From: Mycoemilia scoparia | Taxonomy: Eukaryota > Kickxellomycota > Kickxellomycetes > Kickxellales > Kickxellaceae | Assembly: GCA_027575805.1 (NCBI GenBank) | Contig: JANBPU010000117.1 | Location: 1 to 49,788 of the forward strand | Reading direction: 5' to 3' | Length of the DNA: 49,788 nt | Shown here: positions 1 to 10,156 of the stretch, piece after piece | Layout: the number at the start of each line of letters is the position of its first letter | Numbering within the stretch: the first letter of the stretch is position 1 | Notes under the pieces: generated by a model | Databases searched by the model: none | What the model was told of the DNA's origin: nothing | What the model saw: the letters and a program-made list of their open reading frames with translations, nothing else | Position numbers and translations under genes: made by a program

Positions 1-66
1 TAAGATAAAATAAAGAAAAATAATAATAAGGTAGAGGACAAATGGGGGAGTAACTAATCATTGTCC

Positions 67-75
67 TATATAAAG
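67..75 (+). promoter_or_regulatory. TATA box of the 120-593 gene
   Basis: The bases TATATAAAG lie 45-53 bp before the ATG at 120. This is a strong match to a eukaryotic TATA box and the only promoter-like signal in the first 120 bases. It supports 120 as a real 5' end rather than an internal exon. Confidence 0.45.
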
Positions 76-119
76 GGAAATCATTGTCATAATAAGCCTC
101 ATAGGAAGGCAGTGAAATC

Positions 120-593
120 ATGATTGGTGGCTATTTTCACAAAATAGCACCACAGCAAGGTGTTCGTTCAAATGGTGGTCTATCTGACTGTAACCAGCAA
201 ACAAAGTGCAATGATCCTGTCCCACATAAGGGGCCAGAACCAAGTGCACCCCCTTTGTCTGAATATTTATGTCAGTTCACACAGCCCACCAAGCCCAAAG
301 GTTCAATGGACTCTGGCCAATATGCACCCAGTGCACCTTGTATATGTCATAGTCCAAGTCATTTTGCTAAGGATCTTATCAGTAAAATTCCTCGTCCTCA
401 TGACGCTGATGATGTTGATGATGCAGACTTGGTGCGTCAAGTGGCAGAATATGTTCAATCTGGTGTCCTACCTTTTGACTCTAGTCATGATGATCCGGTC
501 TATCCATTCAATCCTTACTTTGTATTTCCCAAGAGCTGTCCACATTGTGGTAGAAACCTTACTGGTAGCAAAGGCGATGCTAGTGGTGATTGA
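120..593 (+). CDS. Small orphan protein, 157 aa, Cys-containing
   Basis: I do not recognise this protein. It is a single ATG-initiated reading frame of 157 codons with a TATA box just upstream. It is Pro/Ser/Asp rich and carries an acidic stretch (DADDVDDAD) near residue 100. It has scattered cysteines, including a CPHC pair close to the C-terminus (CPHCGRNL), which could be half of a zinc-binding site. There is no signal peptide or membrane segment. A second overlapping frame (160-690) is open over much of the same DNA, so coding status is not certain. I prefer this frame because it has an ATG with a promoter and codes for acidic and Cys-pair motifs rather than hydrophobic runs. It could also be the only intact exon of a longer gene. 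No function is proposed. Confidence 0.5.
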   Translation: MIGGYFHKIAPQQGVRSNGGLSDCNQQTKCNDPVPHKGPEPSAPPLSEYLCQFTQPTKPKGSMDSGQYAPSAPCICHSPSHFAKDLISKIPRPHDADDVDDADLVRQVAEYVQSGVLPFDSSHDDPVYPFNPYFVFPKSCPHCGRNLTGSKGDASGD

Positions 594-1770
594 AACGGCC
601 AGAAATTATTGTAAACAAACTCTAAGCAATAATTTTGTTGTTTATCTTTGTGTATATATATATACTGGCATTTTTTGTTATCATCAATAGTATCATTGCG
701 CATTTTCTATTTCTTTTTCACTTCATTTTGTTTTTAAGTTTCAAATATATTTACATAAGGTCAAAGTTCACAAAACTATAGGCAAAGTGAGTCCACAGGA
801 GTAATTGTGTATTAATTGGCTTGTGATTGAGCCACGATCTGTGGACCCATTTTTCCTTACTGTACTTTCGATCACTAGTGAAACCTTGGCATATTTTATA
901 AACTGGAAAATCACTTTTTTAAATTATATTGTCATGAGCTTGAAAAACTATAGTGTACATGTGCTGATATTTTAGCAGACAATGTGAAAAGACATATGTG
1001 TATGTCTGTTTATCTTTCAATAAAATACTATACTTGAAGGTCATAGAAAAGTGCTATCAGACCATTCAAAACCAAATGGGGTAAGAGAGAAGGTTTTTTG
1101 GGATTTCCATAAAGCGACAACAATCCTTTGAGCAATATGCTTCCTTTATTTTTTTTAAAAAAAAATCGAAACAATTTTTGAAAAGTTACCGTCATTTATG
1201 TATACTATTTATGCTATTGAAAATAAATTCAGACATATTAGAGGGAATTTGATGCCAGGACTCGTATCGACTCTGTCTTATTCTTTGTAAGAGCCAAGGA
1301 TTTCCAGGTTTTGATTATGGCATAATTGAACTATAGAAATGTTAGTTTGGTTGATGATGCGGTCAAAGCAGTTGAGTTAGAAAAGCAAATCTTTGCATCT
1401 TTTCATGGCCTCTCATAAAAATACAAAAATCAACGCCTGCAACTGGAATGAGAAGGTGTGAATATACATATAGATATCTGGATTTGCTTTATAAAAGCAG
1501 CGATATTTGGAAATATTTGGAATTTAAAAAAATATAATAAATTCTATTGATAGATTTTCAACTACTATTCCTACCTTTGATACGATTCTGACAAGACACA
1601 CAAAACCATTTGTAAGTCATACTTTAGTTGGTTCTAATTACATCAATATAATCATTTATAATATACAATAGTTCATTTTTTTATATTTTGTCTGTAGCGC
1701 TCAAGGTAAGAAATCAAAGTTCAATAATTCTGAACACCAAGTTCGATTCCTGGAGAGAGAAAAAGCAAAC
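594..1770. other. Gene-free spacer with one MITE2 remnant
   Basis: AT-rich DNA with no convincing exon. It contains a degraded MITE2 copy at about 765-905 (listed separately). The rest holds short homopolymers (T and A runs near 1150-1170) and the leader of the next gene. Confidence 0.6.
765..905 (+). mobile_element. MITE2 copy (degraded)
   Basis: This segment matches the MITE2 family in order: AAGTTCACAAAACTATAGGCAAA, then CCACAGGAGT, then ATTGAGCC, GGACCCATTT, and the far end TTTCGATCACTAGTGAAA. Full-length relatives are near 3595 and 36001. The ends are eroded. Confidence 0.55.
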
Positions 1771-2883
1771 ATGGATATTGACCAGACAAGAGAAGAACAG
1801 AATCATTTCGATGGTTATAATCAAGATTCAATTGTTGTAAAAGGTATTGAGTATATTGTTGATGATAGTGTTGATGATGATGAGGAGGATGATGATGATG
1901 GTTGTGAAGAGTATATGAGTTCTAGCTATAGTCCAAGCGAAGCAGAATCAACTCCCATGCCTCTACCACGACCATCATCACCTTCACCTCTTCCACAGCC
2001 ACAGCCACAGCCACAGCCAGCACGTTCACAAACTCAGTCCAAACTTTCAAAAACCTTCATCGAGGATTTACTCGAAGAAGATCTATCTCCTGAAGCTCTC
2101 AAGGAGCTTGAACTCCTAAGCCGGCATACCACCTTTGAAACACTTTCTGCTAAGCATGGGCAAACTTTCCGACATCTCCTTTCTTTGTGTCAAGGATTCC
2201 AAGACATTATAAATTCAAAATCTTCTATACCACCCACCACTGGCACCTCTGCTTCCAACAACCAAGAATTTTCCTCAACCGGTCTAATCATGTATGAAAA
2301 AGAAAAACCGTGGTCTAGGGGTGGGAACAACCCACTATTCATAAACACAGGGATCTTGTTCCAATACTGTATAATGTACAGATTCAAGGACATTCCTGGG
2401 TATGAACAGTTCTTTATTCATGGAAACCGAAGAGACATGAAGACTATAGAGAATTTTAGTATCTATAGGAGTTTGGGATGCCAGGGTTATGCAAATTGGT
2501 TTTATACTAGACTATGCGACCTTTGTCCTGAACACCCTGAAAAGACCACCACCACCACCGCCACCAATGGTACTGATTGCAATACTTATACATTCAGGGG
2601 AGCTTATTTGGAAATTGCCAAAGAAGTTAACCATATATATGTAGCAATCAAGTATAATCATGGAGATGACCCTTTGGTTAAAGATCTTGTTCTTTCTTCT
2701 TCTTCTTCTTCTTCTTTGGAGAAGGAGGATCTTGAGAGCATCAGGACCAATAAACCATGTGCACAAATTACTTGTTTACTCCGGTACTTTAGTTCTAGAA
2801 CCGAAGAAATTCGGCTGCCTAATAGGGAATTGAAACCACTGACAGATTTTATTTGGTCTTGCTTACAGCACCACGAGGTGTAG
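1771..2883 (+). CDS. Orphan 370-aa protein with acidic and Pro-Gln N-terminus
   Basis: This is a single-exon ATG-to-TAG reading frame that I cannot assign to a family. Residues 31-47 form an almost purely Asp/Glu run, and residues 61-84 are a Pro/Ser/Gln low-complexity stretch ending in PQ repeats. From about residue 95 the composition becomes that of a folded protein, with a helix-like segment (TFIEDLLEEDLSPEALKELE) and several aromatic and Cys residues. A threonine run near residue 260 and an eight-serine run near 320 interrupt it. No signal peptide or membrane segment is visible. An acidic N-terminus followed by a folded domain suggests a nuclear or cytosolic binding protein, but that is only a guess. 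The long uninterrupted frame and matching codon use make it likely a real gene. Confidence 0.7.
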   Translation: MDIDQTREEQNHFDGYNQDSIVVKGIEYIVDDSVDDDEEDDDDGCEEYMSSSYSPSEAESTPMPLPRPSSPSPLPQPQPQPQPARSQTQSKLSKTFIEDLLEEDLSPEALKELELLSRHTTFETLSAKHGQTFRHLLSLCQGFQDIINSKSSIPPTTGTSASNNQEFSSTGLIMYEKEKPWSRGGNNPLFINTGILFQYCIMYRFKDIPGYEQFFIHGNRRDMKTIENFSIYRSLGCQGYANWFYTRLCDLCPEHPEKTTTTTATNGTDCNTYTFRGAYLEIAKEVNHIYVAIKYNHGDDPLVKDLVLSSSSSSSLEKEDLESIRTNKPCAQITCLLRYFSSRTEEIRLPNRELKPLTDFIWSCLQHHEV

Positions 2884-3589
2884 TGGAAGAAGGAGGGAAG
2901 GGGGGAAGGATGTGGGATTGTGAGATGAGAAAGATCTTGCCAACAGCATATATGGCATCTGTTGATATGCACAACATTTATGTAGGCAGACGAACACAGG
3001 TGGTGTAGCAAAGTAAGTATATTTGTAAAGGAATGATGAGAACGGTCTCTCTAGCTTCTGTGCAAACTGGCATCAGCGTTTGTATCACGTGTTTTTATCA
3101 TGCTATTGAATCCTGCATTTTGTAATACTATTCCTTTTGATGCTTGCGCTTTCCCTTAATGTTTAATTTTGCGTAAAGTTTCTTTTTTCTCAGAGAAATG
3201 GGTTTGTATCCTTGTTGCTATTACTTTGGAGTTTGGTTGAGAATACATTTATAATCAAATAGATTTATATATTTATCTAAAAAGCCATGCTGACATCGGT
3301 CTAAAAAATGCCAATTTCAAATAGCAATTATAAGTGGATTCTCTATTAAAACCTTGCTATATCCTATTATTCTAGTAGTGATAAGCTGGCAGGTAAATGG
3401 GATTGCCAAACCTGATCATGTCAGCCACAGCACCTTATCTATCGCAATTCAAGCACACCTACAAAAATCAGATCACACGTTGTGTGTGTACAGTTGCTAT
3501 CAATGCGTCCATGCAGCTTTGGGGTTAGGTGTGTGTCTTGACAAATACTCCGCCAAGTTGGCCAGTGAATCGCTTTGGCTGGAGTTGGT

Positions 3590-3745
3590 TTCAGTTCACT
3601 TTATTTGGTGCAAGTTCACAAGGCTTTGGGCAAAATGGCTCCCCAGGAATTGCATAGAAAATGGCTGGCGATTGGGCCAAAATACTAGGGCCCATTTCTT
3701 CCTACCATAGACTCGATCGCTAGCGAAATATTCTCATTTGGTAAG
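3590..3745 (+). mobile_element. MITE2 copy (near full length)
   Basis: One of the best-preserved members: TTCACAAGGC at the left, then TTGGGCAAAATGGCTCCCC, GATTGGGCCAAAATAC, GGGCCCATTTC and CTCGATCGCTAGCGAA at the right. It lines up along its whole length with 36001-36142 and in reverse with 40634-40780. Confidence 0.7.
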
Positions 3746-4136
3746 TTCTCCGCCAAAGGGGAGCATGCAGATACCCTAACACATTCCCTGCAAATCAGCC
3801 CATAACCTACACATACATTTTAGCTGGAGTCTCAGCGATGATTGGCTAGTGTCCAAGGGAATACTCTAATATCCCTCTTGAGGGGACTGCTACTCTGCCA
3901 TTTAGCCAGTCCAATAATGACATGGCTGCGTTGTTGGTTTCTGTGTTAGCCAAACTCTGAATCCTCCTCGCTCTCCGCTGCTCATCTAAAAACTTGTTTG
4001 TTTGCCCACCTGGTATGTCTGTTATCTATTTTTCTGATCTAATACAGGTTGGTTGCTTAAAGACCGAAACCATTCCCTTCCCTTTCTAAATTTTAGTCTA
4101 TTCTGACTGAACACAGAGCAGATCAGTTCCCACACC

Positions 4137-4163
<27 letters not shown>
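4137..4163. repeat. CT dinucleotide microsatellite
   Basis: About 13 uninterrupted CT units in the pyrimidine-rich leader, roughly 340 bp before the start of the CoA-ligase gene. Confidence 0.9.
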
Positions 4164-4170
<7 letters not shown>

Positions 4171-4501
4171 CTTTTTTCTTCTTCTATACGTAAGCTTATT
4201 ACATACAGCAAGGTCGCCTACCTATCTCCCTACATCCAAAGAAGATCGTCTGACCTTTTTCATGCATCTAAGTATTACGACTGATTCCGATTCGAAATAA
4301 ACCTATAAATAAAGAGGTAAGTCCGATTATGAACCATTTCTTTTGCTTGTTCTCTATTCTTTCATTTATAATTATATAATCCCCCCACGATTATATTCCC
4401 CTAGCAGTAGAAATACCAAGAACAGCAACAAAAGAACGACGACCCTCTCCCGACTATTACAACACCCAATCCAATATACAGTACTATACAAACACATCAC
4501 A

Positions 4502-6583
4502 ATGATATTTAAGTCTCCAATCCCCAATGTAAATATTCCATTTACAGATGTTGCTTCGTTCTTTTTGGGTATAACCGACAAATCTCACCAGCATTCAGTT
4601 AAACACGGTGATTGGGAAGCCGCAGAGCCTTTAGTTATAAACGGAATAACCCAGCAGTCGCTAAACTTCTACCAGCTCAAAACCAAATCGCTCAAACTAG
4701 CCCAAACTTTACGACAGCGTTATGGAGTCAACCCAGGAGATGTGGTGGGAATGGTGTTGTCAGAAATACATGCTGTTGATTTGGTGGTGATTCATTATGC
4801 CGTGATGCTGGTTGGCGGTGTTTATTTGCCGATGTGCCCAGGTTCCCCGTCATCGTTTAGTGATGAATTTTACAAGGATTTGGTATATTGGTGGTCGCTG
4901 GCTAATAGCGATAATTCCGGGAAAATCGGAAAGCTTAAATGTGTGTTTACGGATTCGAATGGAGTTGAAGATGTCAAAAAGGCAGTGATTGAGATCGAAA
5001 AGAACAACAGTGGCGGTTCAATAGATAGTAGTGATGGTAAAATTTCGGTCTTGGTTATTGATTCTCCTTCACAATCTATCCAAAAAGAAGAAGAAGAAGA
5101 AGGATATGGTCGTGGAAATATCATCGATCAGATTTTACATACTACTGATATCAATGACAACATCTACGATTCTATTAAGGTGTTCAAGCCATTCACAATC
5201 GACAATTCAGAATCGCAGTCACGAAACACAGTAGCAATGATTGTTTGTACTTCAGGAACAACCGGCAAGCCAAAAGCCATTAAGCTTAGTCACCATAATC
5301 TTATTTCTGCGTTTGTACAAGTTGGTGGATACGCAACCAGTCACCATACAAACTCCTCGACTTCCTCCAAAAACAATTCCCAGGAAAAGAAGAAGAATAA
5401 CAACAACAACAATAAAAAGAAGGTGGGAGGCAACGGTGGCGGTAGCTCAATCCTATCCACATTACTACCAAACATGATGTACGGCCATTGTGTTCTTTGT
5501 TACCAACCTTTATTTAGTGGCGGCAACGATCGCACAGTAATTATGAACCACAGATCGGTGCCCCAAGAACTATTTGAAGCAATCAACAAATACAATGTTA
5601 CCAGAATATGTGCACATCCCGCATTGTTATTTATGATCAACGACTATGGATTATCTCTCAAGAAACAACAACAGGCCACCACCACCACCACAAATCCCAT
5701 GGACACAAACAACGAATTTGATTATTCTTCGGTTATAAACTTGCCTTCACTAAAGTATATAACTTGTGGTGGCGCATTCCTATCTCCAAAATTACGTCAC
5801 AACGTTCAAACAATGTTGGGTGCGACATTGACTCAAGGATATGGATCAACCGAGACTTCGTCGATTTTAGCGGGAGGTTCTTGGATGGAGCCTAAACCAG
5901 GCGCTGTGGGCGTATTGTATCCGAATACACAGGCCAAGATTATTGATATATTTTCGGATAGCCATGAATTGGGGCCTAATCAATGTGGCCATTTATGTAT
6001 GAGAGGTCCTCAACTTATGATGGGCTATATTAATCTCCAAAGTCCCATGGTCCTTGGTGATGATGATGATAAAGAAGAAGAAGGGGGATTTTTAAGAACC
6101 GGCGATTATGCTAAAATCACTGAAGATGGTCATGTTACGTTGATTGATAGAGTTGTTGATCTTATTGTAATTCCTACCTCTTCTTCTTCTCAAGGAAAAT
6201 ATCAGGTCATTCCACCTTCAGAAATTGAATTAATTATTGCTAAACATCCTTTGGTTTCTGATATTGCCGTCATCAACACACCTTTAGATGATGATAAGAG
6301 CGAAACTACTACTATCTTTGGTACTAATGTTAGATTTGGCGTTGCAAAAGCTTTCATAGCTCTTCAACCCAATGTCGTTAAGATTGGTGGTGAAGAAGAG
6401 ACAAAATTAAAGGATGAATTGATTCAATGGTACAAAGATGAGCTCCAAACTACTCCCAGTAATTCAGACGCCAGTATACAAGATAGAGCTTCGATTATAA
6501 CTGCTGATAGAATTGTGTTTATTGACAAGATTCCAAAGAGTGCCGCTGGAAAGGTTATAAAGAACGAGCTTAGAAGTTTGTAA
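4502..6583 (+). CDS. AMP-forming acyl/aryl-CoA ligase (ANL superfamily, 4-coumarate-CoA-ligase-like)
   Basis: An adenylate-forming enzyme of 693 aa that would activate a carboxylic acid with ATP and pass it to CoA. The landmarks of the family are present in order: the phosphate-binding loop TSGTTGKPKA (about residue 251), the A5 motif QGYGSTETSS (about 446), the A7 aspartate motif RTGDY (about 532), the hinge DRVVDLI, and the C-terminal catalytic lysine in PKSAAGKVIKNELR (about 683). The frame is open upstream to 4343, but the first ATG is at 4502, where the family-like N-terminus (PNVNIPFTDVASFF) begins. Low-complexity insertions (Lys/Asn and Gly run near residue 300, Gln/Thr run near 390) make it longer than the usual 540-600 aa. 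The C-terminus (RSL) is not a canonical peroxisomal signal. The substrate cannot be read from the sequence. No intron is needed. Confidence 0.9.
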   Translation: MIFKSPIPNVNIPFTDVASFFLGITDKSHQHSVKHGDWEAAEPLVINGITQQSLNFYQLKTKSLKLAQTLRQRYGVNPGDVVGMVLSEIHAVDLVVIHYAVMLVGGVYLPMCPGSPSSFSDEFYKDLVYWWSLANSDNSGKIGKLKCVFTDSNGVEDVKKAVIEIEKNNSGGSIDSSDGKISVLVIDSPSQSIQKEEEEEGYGRGNIIDQILHTTDINDNIYDSIKVFKPFTIDNSESQSRNTVAMIVCTSGTTGKPKAIKLSHHNLISAFVQVGGYATSHHTNSSTSSKNNSQEKKKNNNNNNKKKVGGNGGGSSILSTLLPNMMYGHCVLCYQPLFSGGNDRTVIMNHRSVPQELFEAINKYNVTRICAHPALLFMINDYGLSLKKQQQATTTTTNPMDTNNEFDYSSVINLPSLKYITCGGAFLSPKLRHNVQTMLGATLTQGYGSTETSSILAGGSWMEPKPGAVGVLYPNTQAKIIDIFSDSHELGPNQCGHLCMRGPQLMMGYINLQSPMVLGDDDDKEEEGGFLRTGDYAKITEDGHVTLIDRVVDLIVIPTSSSSQGKYQVIPPSEIELIIAKHPLVSDIAVINTPLDDDKSETTTIFGTNVRFGVAKAFIALQPNVVKIGGEEETKLKDELIQWYKDELQTTPSNSDASIQDRASIITADRIVFIDKIPKSAAGKVIKNELRSL

Positions 6584-6630
6584 TAATATTATCTTTGATA
6601 GTTTTTAGATCACAGTGCTTTTATTTGTCA

Positions 6631-6658
6631 CTATTATTATTATTATTATTATTATTAT
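6631..6658. repeat. ATT trinucleotide microsatellite
   Basis: About nine ATT units in the 3' flank of the CoA-ligase gene. The convergent MBF1 gene ends at 6964. Nothing else is visible in 6584-6963. Confidence 0.9.
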
Positions 6659-6963
6659 AGAATATACTAGGTTTTAGATCATCATCTTTATCATGTTTTT
6701 AATGTATATTTATATTTATTTGAAAAATACAGAAAGATTTATGTTTAAGATATTTATCGAATATGGTGTTATTTTTAAATGTTGCTTTGGTTGATAAGGG
6801 GGGGAGTATATATAAGCAAAACGGAATGCTCTACTCCAAAACCCAAGTGCAGTAAAGAGTAAGAGATATTCTCTGGTTATATAATAAGCCATGACCAACC
6901 CGCCATCTAACTCAAACAGACGCAGCAAACCACCAGTCCACTCGATGTTTCATTTATAGGTAT

Positions 6964-7554
6964 TTACTTTTTGGGCTTAGACTTATGTAACGGTTCACCA
7001 ACATTAGCTCCTCTCAACTTAACACCCAGAGCACGTTCAAGCTTACCCAAAGTTTGTTGGTTGGGAATAGCCTTACCAGCCTCGTATTCATTGATAACCG
7101 AAGGTTTCTCATTGATCTTTTGGGCCAAATCCTTTTGAGTCATCCCCTTGTCTTGACGAGCTTGTTGAATGGCTTTGCTGGTAGTCAGTGAGACCTTCTT
7201 GGGTGCTGCAATGTCGTTTTCACGATCAAGTTTCGCTATTCTTTGGTGATCGGTATTAACATGATGGGAGGTATTTGTAGCAACCAGGGCTATGTGCATA
7301 CAACAATAGAGATAATGATAATAATAATAGCAGTTAATATGTATGTTAGAATGTTGGTGTATCTTGTGTGGAGCATTGGCAATTTGAATTGCTAAAATTC
7401 TACCAAGGTGGTCAGTACTGTGCTACTTACAGCGCTTTTCAGTGGTAGCAAACCCCATTCTCATGGCATCGTTAGCCTCACTTCCAGTAACCTTCTTTTG
7501 GCGAGCTGGTGCTTTACGAAGAACTGTAACCGAATCCCAGTTAGTCTCAGACAT
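6964..7554 (-). CDS. mbf1: Multiprotein bridging factor 1 (MBF1)
   Basis: Conserved eukaryotic coactivator that bridges bZIP-type activators and TBP and also protects against ribosome frameshifting. Two exons on the complement, 7554-7431 and 7289-6964, join in phase across a GTAAGT donor and an ACATAG acceptor to give 149 aa. That is close to the usual length of about 150. The N-terminus has the family pattern ([14 protein letters not shown]). The C-terminal half is the Cro/C1-type helix-turn-helix: [20 protein letters not shown], then [17 protein letters not shown] and the KLRG end. The ATG at 7298 in the second exon is not the start; the first exon supplies the conserved N-terminus. It converges on the CoA-ligase gene. 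Function assignment is secure by family motif. Confidence 0.95.
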
Positions 7555-7699
7555 TTTGGTTTAGCAAAGAGTAATAATTGTGTAATCACAAAACAAGAAA
7601 TAATAATATAATAAAATATAATAGAAAATGCAAATTGCTGAGTAAGAATGTGTTGTACTGCTGATGTAAATGTAGAACCACCAAATACCTTTCCTCTGT

Positions 7700-7708
7700 C
7701 TTTATATA
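7700..7708 (-). promoter_or_regulatory. TATA box of MBF1
   Basis: On the complement this reads TATATAAAG, about 146-154 bp before the MBF1 ATG. It sits at a plausible distance with a C/T-rich leader between. Confidence 0.5.
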
Positions 7709-8646
7709 CTAGTTTTGCTGTGCTAGGGTAGGGTATGGGGGTTGGTTGGCTTTGATCACTGAATGCGACGGTCTTTGTCCTCCATTCATTTTTATAACCG
7801 AAGTTACTATACGCTTCTAAGGCTTTCTTTGAAAAACCTCTCTATGTATGAGCGAGGGTGATGACGAAACCTCCAAGCCAATCATATTGCAATCAGTGGC
7901 AGCCACACCCACAAACAGCATTGCGGACAACAGCCATCACGCTTTCCTACACACCGCTCGTCACTCCTTTCAGCTATCGCCAACACATAATTTCTTTGAA
8001 GCTGTTTTATGTGTTTAATGTGCCTTTACTTTTTGTTCCAGCATCTATCTACCTCTGCTGATCCGCAAGTTTGTTTGATATCGTTGAATATAACCGCAAT
8101 ATATTAGATGCCTTCTTCTTTTTGGTTCTTACAGTAGTATAAAGAAATATATATGGTCCATAGTCAGCAGTTCTTTAGTTGGTTGTGTTGTTATTGTTGT
8201 TGCTGCTGCTGCTGCTGCTTGGGTTTCATGATTGCGGACAGTACGCCTATAATAAAATATATGATTCACTAACTTTTTTTAAATGAATGATGTCAGAGAT
8301 GACAACTTTTAGTTATAGATCAATGAGTTGCTCACCAATTCAACTCTGCAAGTCAGATAAATTCCCTAAAAAGTCAACATCTAACTTAGCTAACATATGC
8401 ATTAATATAAGCTTTCTTGTAAAACTTTGGGATTATGACATCATAAGGATTTGTAAGAATTGTATAACGTAATAAAAACTCGGAAAATGTTTCCCAAAAC
8501 CATGGTTAAATAGAAAGTTATCAGAATAATCCCATAATTTGGGATATAGTGTCAGTGTTTAGTATTCTGAAAACTTTTTTTAATTGATCATCAAGACAAG
8601 GTGACCAATTTATTGAGGCATAAACGATTTATAATATACAAACATA
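7709..8646. other. Divergent intergenic region
   Basis: Shared upstream region of MBF1 (complement) and the 8647 gene (plus). It carries a short GCT trinucleotide run at about 8200-8220. Small open frames here (for example 8287-8472) have no paralogue, motif or splice context, and I do not call them. Confidence 0.55.
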
Positions 8647-9794
8647 ATGACTAATAGTAATCAGGATGCAAGGGTAATCGATAGAAGCGCATTATACAAT
8701 ATTGATAATAATGACGGGAATAACGAGAATTTAAACAACAATGAATCGAAAAGCGATAAAAAAGATATCGCTTTGATGCAGTTTGCTTTAGACAAAAGGC
8801 TTGGAAATCAGATCCAGTTCAAAAATACTACAAGCAAGTAGCCGTACCACTACTACAACAACAAATTATAACCACATCTTATTCCAGGCGCTAGCTAAAG
8901 CATCTAACAAAACAAAATGTTTTGTGCGTTTATATTATATAGACAACGATAGTCAGATGGTGGTTGATGATGACTCAGAACAAGATAGCAGTGATGAAGA
9001 TAGTTCTAATGAGCAAGGCAAGATATATAAATATAAATATATTCTTTACAACTATGCAATTCCGAATTTTATTAACTTGTATTTTTTAACCTTTTATTAA
9101 CCCAAAAACTACATTCATTTATATATTATATATAGCCGTATTCCAAATGTTTGCAAATACTGCACCAAAGCATATAAAAACCACATCTGAGCCTGAAATT
9201 ATTTACACACAAGCTCCAAGAGAATTAGAGCTGGAAGAGTCGGACAAGTACGTTTATTGGTTTATTTGCATTTCATTTAACTAACCAATACTATGTCTCA
9301 TTGTAACACCTCTTTTTCTTCTTTATTCTATTTGGTGTATAGTGAAGAAAGAATTGCTCGCTTTAAACAAATCGCTGTTGATGCTGATTGGGTACACAAA
9401 GAATCCAAAATTCCATGGGTAAGTACATCTACACACATTTATAAATATTTAATACCACCTTTTCCTTGCATTTCCATGGTTATAACATTTAATAATTAAT
9501 ATATATATATATAATGTACAGGCTCGAAACTTTGCTTTACATAAGGTTATTCATTTACCTACAACTCCAGTCGATAAAGAGACAGGAAAACCAGTTACAA
9601 AAAAGAATTTGCATCGGAGAAAAAGAAGACCAAGACAAACTTCAAGAATCAAGAAACAGCACAACAGAGCAAAATCGTCATCGTTTAAAAGAAACATGTC
9701 CTATGTTAAAAACAACAAATTTAGAGGAAATAATTCCAGCAACAGGGGCAAGTTTTCGAAAAATTTTGGACGTAGGGAATCAGCAGCATACTAA
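8647..9794 (+). CDS. Five-exon basic-tailed protein, 240 aa, function unknown
   Basis: Exons 8647-8833, 8943-9017, 9136-9247, 9343-9418 and 9522-9794 join in phase into 240 aa. The first half is Asn/Asp/Ser rich and acidic (DDDSEQDSSDEDSSNEQ). The middle is the most structured part, with ERIARFKQIAVDADWVHKES followed by KIPW. The last 60 residues are strongly basic (HRRKRRPRQTSRIKKQHNR) and end in a Gly/Asn/Arg tail. An acidic domain followed by a basic tail suggests a nucleolar or RNA-associated protein, but I do not recognise the family. Introns 1 and 2 need GC donors (GCAAGT at 8834, GCAAGA at 9018); introns 3 and 4 use GT. For intron 1 a GT donor at 8838 with an acceptor at 8952 would also keep the frame, but the GC choice uses the better acceptor (TATATAG). 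Exon structure is a manual prediction. Confidence 0.7.
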
Positions 9795-9918
9795 TAGTAG
9801 CAATAGCAGTATATTTTATATGAATACTATGATAAACTCAATAAAAAAGCTGATAAAAGTTATACTATATCTTGGTTAATTGTTATGAGATCATCTATAT
9901 TCAAATGAGAACCTAAAT

Positions 9919-10036
9919 ATAGGTAATAATTTTTGAAGACCAAAAGTTAACTAGTAAAACTGGATGTTCATTTGGCTATGATTACCCATATAATCATTAG
10001 TCACTAAAATTTACTCTTCAAAAATTATTGCCCATA
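9919..10036 (+). mobile_element. MITE1 copy (at the left end of duplicated segment copy A)
   Basis: About 118 bp with terminal inverted repeats. The left end reads AGGTAATAATTTTTGAAG and the right end CTTCAAAAATTATTGCCCAT. The interior is shared with the copies at 36139, 36623 and 47192 (AACTAGTAAAACTGG, then CATTTGGCT and GATTACCC). The left end is more eroded than in the 47192 copy. It marks the left limit of the 9919-12018 duplicated segment. Confidence 0.8.
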
Positions 10037-10156
10037 TAAACATTATTGTTAAAATATATTTTATTTAAAGAAAAAAAGTATAAACCAAACAAAAAAAGAT
10101 AAAAATAATTGCTTATACCAACCTGCTAGACCACTATGCTATTAAACAAAGTCAAA

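Larger units (their letters stand above)
2884..4501. other. Intergenic region and leader of the CoA-ligase gene
   Basis: No supported gene. It contains a well-preserved MITE2 copy near 3590-3745 and a CT microsatellite near 4137-4163. A long pyrimidine- and C-rich leader precedes the ATG at 4502. The open frame at 3354-3710 runs through the MITE2 copy and is not credible as a gene. Confidence 0.6.

Noticed and set aside
1690..1762. tRNA-like segment: A-box-like TAGCGCTCAAGGTA, a perfect 5-bp stem with a 7-nt loop (GTTCA/TGAAC), then B-box GTTCGATTCC
   Set aside because: The variable region would be only one base, and the acceptor and D stems do not pair. At best it is a tRNA-derived relic in the leader of the 1771 gene.
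3354..3710. 118-codon open frame on the plus strand
   Set aside because: It runs straight through a MITE2 copy whose sequence is shared with noncoding sites elsewhere; it is a by-product of the repeat.
4343..4501. Upstream extension of the CoA ligase frame by 53 codons
   Set aside because: It would start at TTG, and the extension has no family similarity; the ATG at 4502 fits the family N-terminus.
6575..6583. Peroxisomal targeting signal at the end of the CoA ligase (RSL)
   Set aside because: It does not fit the S/A/C-K/R/H-L/M consensus, so peroxisomal location is not claimed.
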